Made by a program: the position numbers and the translations under genes
Notes under the pieces: model-generated
Told to the model about the DNA's origin: nothing
Database searches by the model: none
What the model saw: only the letters and a program-made list of their open reading frames with translations
Source: Nymphalis io
Taxonomy: Eukaryota; Arthropoda; Insecta; Lepidoptera; Nymphalidae
Assembly: GCF_905147045.1 (NCBI RefSeq)
Contig: NC_065888.1
Span: 14,327,001-14,391,000 of the forward strand
Direction of reading: 5' to 3'
DNA length: 64,000 nt
Shown: positions 22,016-30,896 of the stretch, piece after piece
How the letters are laid out: each line of letters opens with the position of its first letter
How positions within the stretch are numbered: position 1 is the first letter of the stretch

Positions 22016-22533
22016 AAAGCTTTAATTGAACTGTAAACAGTTTTAACTCTGTATAATTTACAAAGTCAGCAGTTAATGTATAATATGATTAAAATATTGC
22101 ATAGTACAAATGATCCACAATAATGTGTTTGTTATCTACAGAATTACAAATATCATTAAAATTAATACTCCAACTATCTACTCTTTATTCTATCCTATTA
22201 AGCCCTCTCTTTCGTAAATACTTAACTTCTTAATTTAATTTCTTTATTACGCTTATGATCGTCAACTCCATTCCTGTGACTTCTAGTCATCTTCCCCTAT
22301 TAATACGTCGGTTTTATGTAACTCGTTTAGTGCGGAAGCTGCTCGACTTTGGAATCAAAATCGAATTAATCTAAGACGTGTTGTCTCCAGAGACACTTTT
22401 AACAATGTCTGCGTAGTTTTCTTATGCGATAATCATTATTTGTGGTAACATGTTGCTCATTTCGTATTTCTGTAGAAAGTTTCAATTTTATCACATTATT
22501 GCTGTGTCATGTGTGTTGTGTGTGCTTATAGTT
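22016..22533. other. AT-rich, nothing recognised
   Basis: No feature supported. Around 22320-22440, TTAGTGCGGAAGCTGCTCGAC and TGTCTCCAGAGACAC are less AT-rich and may be LINE-derived, but no frame is open. Confidence 0.35.
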
Positions 22534-22785
22534 TTTACTGGTAGAGCTTTGTGCAAGCTCGTCTGGGTGCCACCACCCACTCCTCGGGTATTCTACCGCA
22601 AAACAGCAGTAATTGTTATTGTTGTGTTTCGGTTTGAATGGTGAGTGAGCCAGTGTAATTACAGGCACAAGGGACATAACATCCTAGTCCCCAAGGTTGG
22701 TGGTGCGTTGGCGTTGTAAGTTAAGATTAACATTTCATACAATGTCAATGTCTATGGGCGTTGGTGACCACTTACCATCACTATT
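22534..22785 (+). repeat. Family A repeat, 3'-truncated
   Basis: ACTGGTAGAGCTTTGTGCAA, CTCGTCTGGGTGCCACC, ATTCTACCGCAAAACAGCAG, GGTGAGTGAGCCAGTG, CAGGCACAAGGGACATAAC and GGGCGTTGGTGACCACTTAC. It stops at CATCAC without the poly(A) end. Confidence 0.9.
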
Positions 22786-23240
22786 ATCAATATTTTCACT
22801 TTGGTAAAACGAATGACGGCAATCCAATACTTCTTCGCCAACTTCCTAATTCCGCCGGACCGCTATTGAGAATTTCTTGTAAGAAATACCCGATGACTTT
22901 TATTGTCCCTACTATGGATTTGTGACCGGAACTTTATAATCTACGAGGACAGCCGTATAAGCTACCCATCAGATTAACTAGGCAATTGACTTTTGTCATT
23001 GTGACGTTTTAGTCGTGAGATATAGTAGAGTGAATAAAATACACGCCAGAAAAGAGAAGAAAAAGAGTGAATAAAATAATATGAGTGCACCAGACTCACC
23101 ACTAATAGAGACTTATGGCAAAGGCTCGTGATAACATCTGCGCCGAACAATTCACAATACTCATGGCGACCACGACCGCTCTGACAAGAGTGTCACGACG
23201 AAGGAGAAGGAGAAGAAAATAATATGATATTTGCATAGTT
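22786..23240. other. Unassigned; purine-rich block at 23082-23216
   Basis: The segment with ACCAGACTCACCACTAATAG, CACGACCGCTCTGACAAG and CGAAGGAGAAGGAGAAGAA is GC-richer than its surroundings and resembles a retroelement piece, but no family or frame is recognised. Confidence 0.35.
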
Positions 23241-23393
23241 AGCAGGTAATGCCTTACTTATAAAAGTTGTTTAGCGGGTGAGATTAGTTAAAAAATGCTG
23301 TGTCTTCTTCTTTCAGGTGTCAAATAAATAATGTCAGAAAGAGTCATTTTTAACTAAACAGCTGCTAAGCAACGCTAGTATGTAAGGCCGTTA
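23241..23393. mobile_element. MITE family J, copy 1
   Basis: A short palindromic element. The left arm contains GCCTTACTTATAAAAGTTG and TTTAGCGGGTGAGATTAG. The right arm, reverse-complemented, contains GGCCTTACATACTAGCGTTG and CTTAGCAGCTGTTTAG. Related copies: 36530-36685 and half a copy at 38436-38492. It has no coding capacity and is probably a DNA-transposon MITE; the superfamily is not determined because the TSD is unclear. Confidence 0.7.
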
Positions 23394-23759
23394 GTTTTTA
23401 CACGTTTTAAATTAAGTTCTAAAATACTTTAAATACGCAAACCTTCAAAACTATATAATAGTTTTTGTTCTTAAGTAACTAGAAACAGTCGAAGGCTTTT
23501 TATATTATTAAACCTAAATATGAAGTTTAAATTGCAAGCAGGTTATATTAAGTAAAATCTTCTCCGCATAATTTCGCAAGAGTACTGTTATTTAGTAGTA
23601 TTTCTTTATATACAACCATAGTATCCCGCACTCAAACTGCTTATGCACGTACGTACACGTTTTTAGTTTTTTTTAACACTTTTAATAAAATAAGACTCAG
23701 TACGCTATACGATTAAGTGCGAGACGCATGAAGCTACTGAAACATAACATGCTAGTTTC
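23394..23759. other. AT-rich, nothing recognised
   Basis: No feature supported. Confidence 0.5.
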
Positions 23760-23920
23760 CGTTAGCGGCTTTGCTCGCGTGTTTGGAGACGCGTGGTTGT
23801 TCTTTGTTAGGTTTAATTTGCTTTATACCAATTTCATAAAAATCGGTTGAATAGTTTAACCACAAAAGCGGAAGAGACAGACAGAGTTATTTTTGTATTC
23901 ATAATATTAGTATAGATAAA
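23760..23920 (+). repeat. Family F repeat
   Basis: CGGCTTTGCTCGCG, ATACCAATTTCATAAAAATCGG (read in pieces), TTGAATAGTTTAACC, AGACAGACAGAGTTA and ATTCATAATATTAGTATAGA match the order at 61133-61320, 51178-51350, 45880-46016 and 46795-46900. The class is unknown. Confidence 0.7.
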
Positions 23921-26106
23921 AATATACAAGTGAATGTATTAGCAATTTTTATTCAGTGACTGTTTTTAAAAGGTAATTAGTCGTGTTTGATTTTGATATA
24001 TTGGGCGATACCACAACACACGTTACTTGCCAAAAATCCATTATAGTAATGAAATAAAATGAAAAAAAATAACGCCAGCTGCTGTGCGTGTTTGAATGTG
24101 GGTTAGCGTTTTCTGTTTTTGCAAAATAGCTCACGTTAAGCAGTACTCGCTAAGCCGATCTAGCACACGATATTGAAGCATACCTTAAAGGATTTTTTAC
24201 AAACAATAAACAAGATTGCATTGAAATAAAACCTGAAATTAATACACTAAATGATTCAAGAGCAAAAAAGTTGACAAAGATGAAAGTAGCACAAAGTAGT
24301 GTGCGAAAATGCTTATGCGCGAGCATGCTAGTTCACGACGGTGGCGCATAATATTCCGCTCTTTCGCGGATATTCATGGGCGAGGGAGAGCATGTGTGTA
24401 CTGAGTGAGAAGCTTGCGAGAGCATGCTCTATTATATACATTAATCATATTTATATAATTAATGTTTAATTTAAATTAAAAACTAGCACATCATATTAAT
24501 CAATATTCGGCTTTAGTAAGGAGCTCGAAATCAGTACCTCTCTAAAAAGTTTTAATGACATTGTTTTCTCAACGTTAATCAAGTTATGGTAATCTGCTTC
24601 CATAGCTTTAATTGGATAATTTTTACTTGAATGTAAAGAAAAAAAGTGTTTTATCTGTATATCTACATAATTTACTTATTTTTCACGCCTTATGTTAACT
24701 TTAGCTGTAAATATAAATAGATATATAGAAATATTATATGTTTGCTACTCATTTCTATGCGTTATTTATAAATATTAAAAATTTGATATTTTAATTTAGT
24801 CAAGTTTCACCTTCACACAAATAAGGTCACCTTGAAAACTAAAACTAAGTTGTTATAATTCTAGTTTATATGATTACACTGGCTCACTCATCCTTTATAT
24901 GGAACAATAAATGTTTATGGCTTGAACTTGTCATCTACAATCGGAATAATTTCTAGTATCAACAAAATTCCATTAAAATTTTCCTTAGATATTTATTTTC
25001 TAAAATATTTATATATAAAAAGTTAATGTTATAAAAAAAGTCTTGAATTATTCAATTTATACAAGAAGATTCATGGTAAGCGGTTCGTTCTTGTGTTTTT
25101 ATTGTTTTCACGGCATAAGAGTGACGAAATATTTAATTCATAAGAAAATTTAAATATATATTGACGTCATCCCATAACATCCCATAACATGAAATAAGAG
25201 CTGAGATTGAAAAATTGAACAACCGATTGCTCAGAAAGAGTAAATCTCAGCTGAATGTAAATGCGGGTTCCAACCCCGACAAATTCCATTAAATATTAAT
25301 ATAAGTGATTAATATGTGATTGAAACTCAAATCGTGCTCGGCGATTCAACGACGAAAACAATCTGAAGTCACCTGCATGTATCGTTTGAAAATCTGACGT
25401 GTCTCTCAAACCGCATTGGATTACAAAAGGACCTAACTCTATCCAGGCATTCTTTTCCAGTCAACATTTATGCAAAGCAAATATTCACGATATAAAGTAT
25501 ATTTTGAAATGTATTTATTACATTCCAAATTTCATTGAATGGCAATAAAAAGGAAACAAGATTTATCTGATTATAAAAATACTTTTCATGTCGTTAAATA
25601 TATGACTTGCATGATCGACAGAATAAACAAAATACTCCATACTAAACAAATATCTCCATGTTCAGTTTATGCAAATAGATTCAAGCAAAACTCTGCCTTT
25701 AATTAATAAAACTCACCCGCATTTCGTCCTCGATTTGGTTTTGCATATTAAACTTTGAAAACGCAACTATACGGTCAATTTATTGCACAGATCAGTTAAT
25801 TAACAGAGAAACTTATTATAAAACGATTTAAAAAAAAAAATAACTGTCACTGGAAACTTTATTATTTGGCAAGAATTGCAATTGAATTGGCGAAAATGTC
25901 AGCTGCGATTCTTTGTTAAATATTAAAAATAAGATAGATCAGGAAAAGAGATTTAATGGAAAAACCGATGGTCTTTTTATGATTTGACTTAAAAAAATCG
26001 TAAATAAAAAATACGTGTAATTGTAAGGTTAAAAAAAAAGTTTCGTTAATACAATAAATATATTTTACATATTATTACACTAATATATAACAGTATATAT
26101 TTACCA
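23921..26106. other. Mostly AT-rich; CpG-rich patch at 24300-24430
   Basis: The patch 24300-24430 contains GCGCGAGCATGCTAG, CCGCTCTTTCGCGG (a palindrome) and GCGAGAGCATGCTC, set in AT-rich DNA. A family-A trace (GATTACACTGGCTCACTCATCC, read in pieces) lies at 24873-24910. No gene is supported. Confidence 0.45.
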
Positions 26107-26134
26107 GGTCGGCTTTGTGCAAGATCGTCTGGGT

Positions 26135-26151
26135 AGGTACCATCAGATATT
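26135..26151. repeat. TSD of R1-like LINE copy 2, left arm
   Basis: AGGTACCATCAGATATT, repeated at 27097-27113. Confidence 0.9.
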
Positions 26152-27048
26152 TCGGACGTGGCGAGAGGAGGCCCGCGAGAGGGTATTCGCCGAGTGGTCG
26201 GAGAGACTGGGTGTCCCGGGTGCTAGCCGGGACCTCGTTGCGGCCATTCGGCCGGTGCTGAGGAAGTGGGTCGAGCGCAAGCACGGCCCACCCACGTATC
26301 ACCTCACACAGCTTTTGACCGGCCACGGTTGTTTCGGCCGGTACCTGTGTGAGGTGGTCGGTAGGGAGCCGACGGTGGAGTGCCACCATTGTGGCGGAGG
26401 AGCCGTGGATACGGCGGAACACACGCGCGTAGAGTGCCCGGCTTGGGCGGAGCCTCGCGCGGTCCTATCCACGGCTGTAGGTGGGGACCTGTCGCTTCCG
26501 GCCGTCGTCGAGAAGATGGCCGGAAGCGAAGAGATCTGGGCGGCAGTGTCACGGTTCAGCGCATGCGTCATGTCGCAAAAGGAGGAGGCAGAGCGGGAGC
26601 GGGAGGACGACGTGGACTCGCTCCCGCAACGAAGAAGGAGACCTCTTCGACGGCGACGTGCCTTCGCAGGCCGGACGCTGCCGCAGAGTTAAGGTGTGGT
26701 TGGCGGCGGAGCCAGTCTGTTGATCCGCCGCGGGGCTTCAAGCCCTGACGCCCAGCCTCCAGTGGCGGACTCGGGGGGAGTCCGTCACGTAACAGGACGG
26801 AGGCACAGAGAGGAGGGAGGCGCGCCCTAACATCCTGGTGCGCTCTCGAGATGGGTCGCCTTATGGCGACGACCGCTGGCGGGGTTGCGGTTGTAAGTCA
26901 CAACGTTCCCGTGACCCCGCCGCCTTGCGGAGAGACGGAAATCCGGGGAGGTTTTAGTGGGTAGGACGGTGGCCCTCTGCCCCGTGAGTCCCACATACCC
27001 GTCCCGGTCCCCCCGGACCGGGCGGCAGGCGTAAATGCCTTTCCTCCC

Positions 27049-27083
<35 letters not shown>

Positions 27084-27096
27084 ATAATAATAATAA
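26151..27096 (+). mobile_element. R1-clade LINE 3' end, copy 2, nested in family A
   Basis: It starts about 190 bp further into the element than copy 1, at CGGACGTGGCGAGAGG, and runs through the ORF2 end, the 3' UTR with the same perfect hairpin (27003-27022) and a poly(A) that changes to (AAT)n at 27082-27096. The first base or two at the 5' junction is ambiguous because TT is shared with the TSD. Confidence 0.92.
26152..26692 (+). pseudogene. R1-clade ORF2 C-terminal fragment, copy 2
   Basis: It encodes the same protein end as copy 1, from RTWREEARERVFAEW to the stop TAA at 26690-26692, with the CX2CX9HX4C knuckle in ECHHCGGGAVDTAEH. An apparent start at 26117 lies in family-A sequence and makes only an accidental chimera. 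No frameshift or stop has accumulated, which agrees with recent insertion. Confidence 0.9.
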
Positions 27097-27113
27097 AGGT
27101 ACCATCAGATATT
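27097..27113. repeat. TSD of R1-like LINE copy 2, right arm
   Basis: AGGTACCATCAGATATT, directly after the (AAT)n tail. Confidence 0.9.
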
Positions 27114-27290
27114 CTAGCGCAAAACAGCAATAGTTAGTATTTTTGTGTTCCGGTTTAAAGCGTGAGCCAGTGTATAAGCACAAGGGAATAATATCTTAGT
27201 TCCCAAGGTTGGCGGCACATTGGCCAATGTATAAGCGAGTGATCAGTTACTATCAGGTGGCCCATTTACCCGTCCGTCTATAATATATTG

Positions 27291-28219
27291 TATAAGAAAG
27301 CGTCTTGCCGTTTGGTCCATGGCCATGACTATGGTCCCAAGGCGTGCCAATAGATGTATTACATTTAAAAAAAAATGTTAAATGTTTTATTTACAAAGTT
27401 TAACTAGAGATTCTTTCAACAATCACATTCAAGTTAATTTCGTGTGTATTCTAAAGTGCCAATGTGCTTGCGATGATTTACGAAAATAAATAAATCATAA
27501 TAAAAATACCAACAACAACTATCTTTCACAGACGAATTAAACATTGTGACGTCACTTACGCTCAGGAACTATAGGCGCTGATGATTCTAAGTTTAAAAAC
27601 AATATTTTTAATATGATGTGACATTTCAACTATGAAAAAAGTTTTTACTAAAATGTGTATTGGATAATAAGATTTATGAAACAAAATTATTACATTATAC
27701 TATTATTGTATGCATCTGTGTATATCTAATCTATTGAACAAGGCAATATCGTGCGACCGTGATGTTTTTGCTCGACATCCGCGGTCACGCCATTGTATCG
27801 ATTAAAAGTTATCGATGAGCATGCTATTCGATACGTAATCAAAACATTTGTTCGAATATAAAACAAACATTAACGCGAATGTATCGATCGATAATATAAA
27901 CTTGCGTTTGACTGTACAAGACTATAAAGTTTTAATTTTTCAGTAAACAGGTTTCATTTTTAATGCTTGACACTTATGGTCATCAGACGGGACAGGACGG
28001 TGTCGTGACGTGATCAGTTGTATAAATATTCTAGTTAATATAGACACCACGCCACACAGCGCCGTCTAGCTCTGCGGAATACAACCAGGCGTGTGCGCAA
28101 CGCGACGCGTTGTATTCTGCGGGTATTAGGCCTCTTCTGACGGGACGCTAGCGTTGTATTTATTTACAAAAATTGACATCGAATTGTTGGAAAAGGTAAT
28201 TGAAATTGTCCGAGGGCAC
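27291..28219. other. No gene; inverted repeat at 28072-28122
   Basis: AT-rich apart from 28040-28140. There CTGCGGAATACAAC and GTTGTATTCTGCGG form a 14-bp stem with two G-T (G-U in RNA) pairs and a 23-base loop. No coding frame is recognised. Confidence 0.5.
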
Positions 28220-28513
28220 TGGTGGTAGAGCTTTGTGTAAGCTCGTCTGGGTAGGTACCAACCACTCATCAGATGTTCTACCGCAAAACAGCAGTACTTG
28301 ATATTGTTGTGTTCCGGTTTGAAGGGTGAGTGAGCCAGTGTAATTACAGGCACGAGGGACATAACATCTTAGTTCCCAAGGTTGGTGGCACATTGGCGAT
28401 GTAAGCGATGGTTAACATTTCATACAATGCCAATGTCTATGGGCGTTGGTGACCACTTACCATCAGGTGGCCCACATGCTCGTCCACCTTCCTATACTAT
28501 AAAAAAAAAAAAA
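28220..28513 (+). repeat. Family A repeat, full-length
   Basis: CACTGGTGGTAGAGCTTTG at the 5' end, all internal landmarks, and CCTATACTATAAAAAAA at the 3' end. Its poly(A) abuts the truncated LTR-like repeat that begins at 28514. Confidence 0.9.
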
Positions 28514-28562
28514 ATTTTTGTAATCCATTGCGATTAAGTTTGTTAGTGTCGTGTTGCTAAGA
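28514..28562 (+). repeat. Left LTR-like direct repeat, truncated
   Basis: 49 bp identical to 30848-30896. The sequence upstream of it differs between the two sites: family A poly(A) here, GGTGTCATACTGTG at the other. Confidence 0.75.
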
Positions 28563-28629
28563 TCAGAAGTGGGATCTGAATTCCATTGGCGCTCAATGTT
28601 CGCGATTCAGCAGAGAAATAGAGCAACCA

Positions 28630-28925
28630 GATGCTGATCCACGTGCTTGGTGTGCTACGATTGATATTTGCGTTAATGAACGTCCACTGGAAGGTGTATC
28701 GCTCATCATAGCTCTCAGTAAGGCACTGAAGGGCAGTGTCTTGTCGTGGCTGTCACAAATCTCCCATGCGGCATATGCAAGCCGTGTGATGACGTCACTG
28801 TTGACTAGATGGAAGGATTAAGTCACGAAGAAATCGCTATGTCATATGTGCTGGCCCATATTGCCCAGTTCGATTCGCGTCTGTATCGCTTAGCATTTAC
28901 AAGACAAATGACAAATGACATGTAA
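28630..28925 (+). pseudogene. gag-like fragment of the LTR element
   Basis: One frame gives DPRAWCATIDICVNERPLEG and a KALKGSVLSWLSQISH segment, ending at TAA about 28820. An overlapping frame from 28808 gives MEGLSHEEIAMSYVLAHIAQ and ends at TAA 28922-28924. The composition (tryptophans, 'LKGSVLSWL') resembles Ty3/gypsy Gag in insects. The two frames suggest a frameshift. The assignment is by general resemblance. Confidence 0.5.
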
Positions 28926-29819
28926 GAAATGACGACAAGAAGTGATAATAATTTGTGGTAACGTATTATACAATGAAAAAATCTGGTGAGTACGTTCCAA
29001 TTTGTTTAAAACCGAAACTGTGTCTTACTATGTGTTGTACATCATAAGTTTCTTAGTAACTTCACAAGTTAGCTTGTACCTACATTGCGCTAATTTCTTT
29101 ATTTATCTACCCTGCTTTGGATTATTAATTAACAATGATCTTCTGCAATAATAGCTAAGAAACTTGCCTAATAACAATCGCTTACCATGACTCTCGTTCC
29201 AGAAATCGATTAACGTCATTGAAAGAATAAACTGTTCACCTCCACGAGGGACGCTACCGCGACCGCGGGTAGTGCTTGTGCCTATGGGGGAGCATCAGGA
29301 TTCTGCGGCATTGTCTTCGCCAAGGCTGTGAGCTCTGCCACGAACCGCGATGCTGGTGCTGCCGATCGTATTATTGATGCGATACGATCTATCAATACTA
29401 CGGTGAGATCCAACCAATATTTTTATATTTCTAATTTCGACATTGATATTTGGTGCTAGGAGGCAGATCGTGCTAAAGTTTAAAGTAAATGGAGTGATAA
29501 CGAGAGTTGGTCTCACATTGGCAATTGTGTTCTGAAGCGTGTTCGGCGCTTTTCGATTAAGAGTATAAGGAAAAGACTGTACTGGCCCTACTAGTCTGTC
29601 TTTATTGTTAACGGTATGTCAAGTCACTTTTAGTAAATAATTTTAATTAGCAACTGCTAACGAATTCGTTGATATTGTGTCCAAAGTCACTCAAGACTGA
29701 TAGATGTGTGGGTTTTTCTATTAATTGAAAGAAGTGCCTTTTTAGCAATTAATATAGAACTCTTAGGTTGCACTATCAGTTAAGGTCAGGTATAGCCGAG
29801 CGAGCACGTTAGTTACGTG
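28926..29819. other. Internal part of the LTR element, unassigned
   Basis: A mix of AT-rich and GC-rich sequence. The GC-rich part at 29240-29400 could be coding remnant, but no domain is recognised. Confidence 0.35.
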
Positions 29820-30212
29820 TCGACCACTTCGAAGCTGTGCGTGAGGTGCAAAGGCAACGGGCATTAGAGCATCTAGAAAGGAATCAGCACAGACTGAATA
29901 CACTATTAATAAAAACCGGGAGCGTCATTCAACATTTGATATTCATTCATTTTTATTTGTTATTTAACAGGCACACTCTACTGGCAAGCTTAATTCAGGC
30001 ATGCGTGGGCCCTATAATGTGGTCAAGGCGCTTCCCGATGGTCGTTACGTGCTGCGCTGCTGGCTGGCTCGTATGGCAAGTCGACTCAAGCGGCTGCGGA
30101 ATATATTGTTCCGTGGCGTGGAGAATGGACCCCTGATGTTTGTGCTGCTTTCTTTGATGTTATGATTGGAATACTATCCTATAGCCTCGGGGCTAAAGTA
30201 AGGCAAATGTAA
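29820..30212 (+). pseudogene. pol C-terminal fragment of the LTR element
   Basis: Pieces in different frames: FEAVREVQRQRALEHLERNQ near 29829, GPYNVVKALPDGRYVLR at about 30008-30058, then GKSTQAAAEYIVPWRGEWTP at about 30076-30135, ending in a CAAFFD motif at 30158 before a run to TAA at 30210-30212. These resemble the region after the integrase core in insect gypsy-like Pol proteins. At least one frameshift lies near 30060, and an AT-rich patch at about 29905-29970 interrupts the coding similarity. Confidence 0.6.
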
Positions 30213-30219
30213 CAAGTTG

Positions 30220-30500
30220 ATACGGTGAACGTTTGTCTTGGAGTGTATCGGACACGCTACTGTAGGATCCCTGAGCTGAGGATAACCATTTGTCTTGGAG
30301 TGCATCGGACTGTGGTTATCCTCGGGAGGCTGGGCGGGGATAACCAGTTGTCTTGGAGTGCATCGGACTATGGTTATCCCGCGGATAATTGTGGGCCTGT
30401 GATAACTGTTGTCTTGGAGTGCATCGGACGCTTTATCACAGGAGTGACTTTGGCCTGGGATAATTGATATCTTGGAGTGCATCGGATTCATTATCCCAGA
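30220..30500 (+). repeat. Tandem array of five hairpin units with conserved loop
   Basis: The motif CTTGGAGTG(C/T)ATCGGA starts at 30237, 30294, 30352, 30413 and 30471 (spacings 57, 58, 61, 58). In units 2-5 it sits in the loop of a perfect 10-bp stem: AGGATAACCA/TGGTTATCCT (30279-30288, 30313-30322); GGGATAACCA/TGGTTATCCC (30337-30346, 30371-30380); CCTGTGATAA/TTATCACAGG (30396-30405, 30433-30442); CTGGGATAAT/ATTATCCCAG (30455-30464, 30490-30499). Stems differ in sequence but stay complementary, sharing only the GATAA/TTATC core. Inside the loop GTC pairs with GAC in units 1-4 and ATC with GAT in unit 5. Unit 1 has a degenerate stem. Function unknown. Confidence 0.9.
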
Positions 30501-30693
30501 CGCAGATACTGAAGAAGAGGAATTAACTGCCGGTGTCGACCTGCGTCCCGGTGTTGTACAGCCTGTGGAAGAGATCGAGCCGCAACAAGGACCCTCAGGA
30601 ATACAGAGATTCTCAGAACTAGCTGCCTCCACTGTGAACGAAGAAAATCCCCTGCTCTCCGTACCAATCGTGGAAACGGATCGTGACAGTTGA
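30499..30693 (+). pseudogene. Acidic tail frame of the LTR element
   Basis: An open frame continues out of hairpin unit 5 and encodes DADTEEEELTAGVDL, VEEIEPQQGPSGIQ and NEENPLLSVPIVETDRDS before TGA at 30691-30693. The acidic, proline-containing composition would suit the C-terminal tail of a gypsy-like Pol. The alternative is a chance frame. Confidence 0.4.
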
Positions 30694-30847
30694 AAATAAA
30701 GAAGCCCGGGGACGGTCTTCTGTCAGGAAAGGCCGTGTAGGAATATAGGAGGGTAGTAGTGGGAGGAAGTGTATTTAAAGGAGGGTGGACGGTAGACAGG
30801 TCTCTTTTTGCTATCGTGTGTTCGGTCGATTGGTGTCATACTGTGTT

Positions 30848-30896
30848 ATTTTTGTAATCCATTGCGATTAAGTTTGTTAGTGTCGTGTTGCTAAGA
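30848..30896 (+). repeat. Right LTR-like direct repeat
   Basis: Identical to 28514-28562. A TATTTAAA at about 30772-30779 and the preceding purine-rich tract suggest that the LTR starts somewhere between 30688 and 30770, but the left copy is too short to fix the boundary. Confidence 0.7.

Larger units (their letters stand above)
26107..27290 (+). repeat. Family A repeat split by an R1-like LINE
   Basis: The left part, 26107-26151 (GGCTTTGTGCAAGATCGTC, GGGTAGGTACCATCAGATAT), continues at 27097-27290 (ATTCTAGCGCAAAACAGCAA, GTTCCGGTTTAAAGCGTGAG, TCCCAAGGTTGGCGGCAC, AGGTGGCCCATTTACCCG). The break carries the 17-bp TSD of the R1 insertion. Confidence 0.9.
28514..30896 (+). mobile_element. Decayed Ty3/gypsy-like LTR retrotransposon
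   Basis: An identical 49-bp direct repeat (TAATCCATTGCGATTAAGTT, TTGTTAGTGTCGTGTTGCTA) at 28514-28562 and 30848-30896 is best read as LTR remnants. The left one appears cut at a family-A junction. Between them lie a gag-like fragment, unassigned sequence, a pol C-terminal fragment, a hairpin array and an acidic tail frame, about 2.4 kb in all and far shorter than an intact element. No primer-binding site could be assigned with confidence; a purine-rich stretch at 30746-30768 may be the polypurine tract. The element is dead. Confidence 0.7.

Noticed and set aside
28563..28585. Primer-binding site after the left LTR-like repeat (TGGGATCTGAA)
   Set aside because: It begins about 8 bases after the end of the identical repeat and I could not match it securely to a tRNA 3' end.
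30220..30500. CRISPR-like repeat array
   Set aside because: The repeats are regular, but the context is an animal genome and each 'spacer' consists of complementary stem arms rather than foreign sequence.
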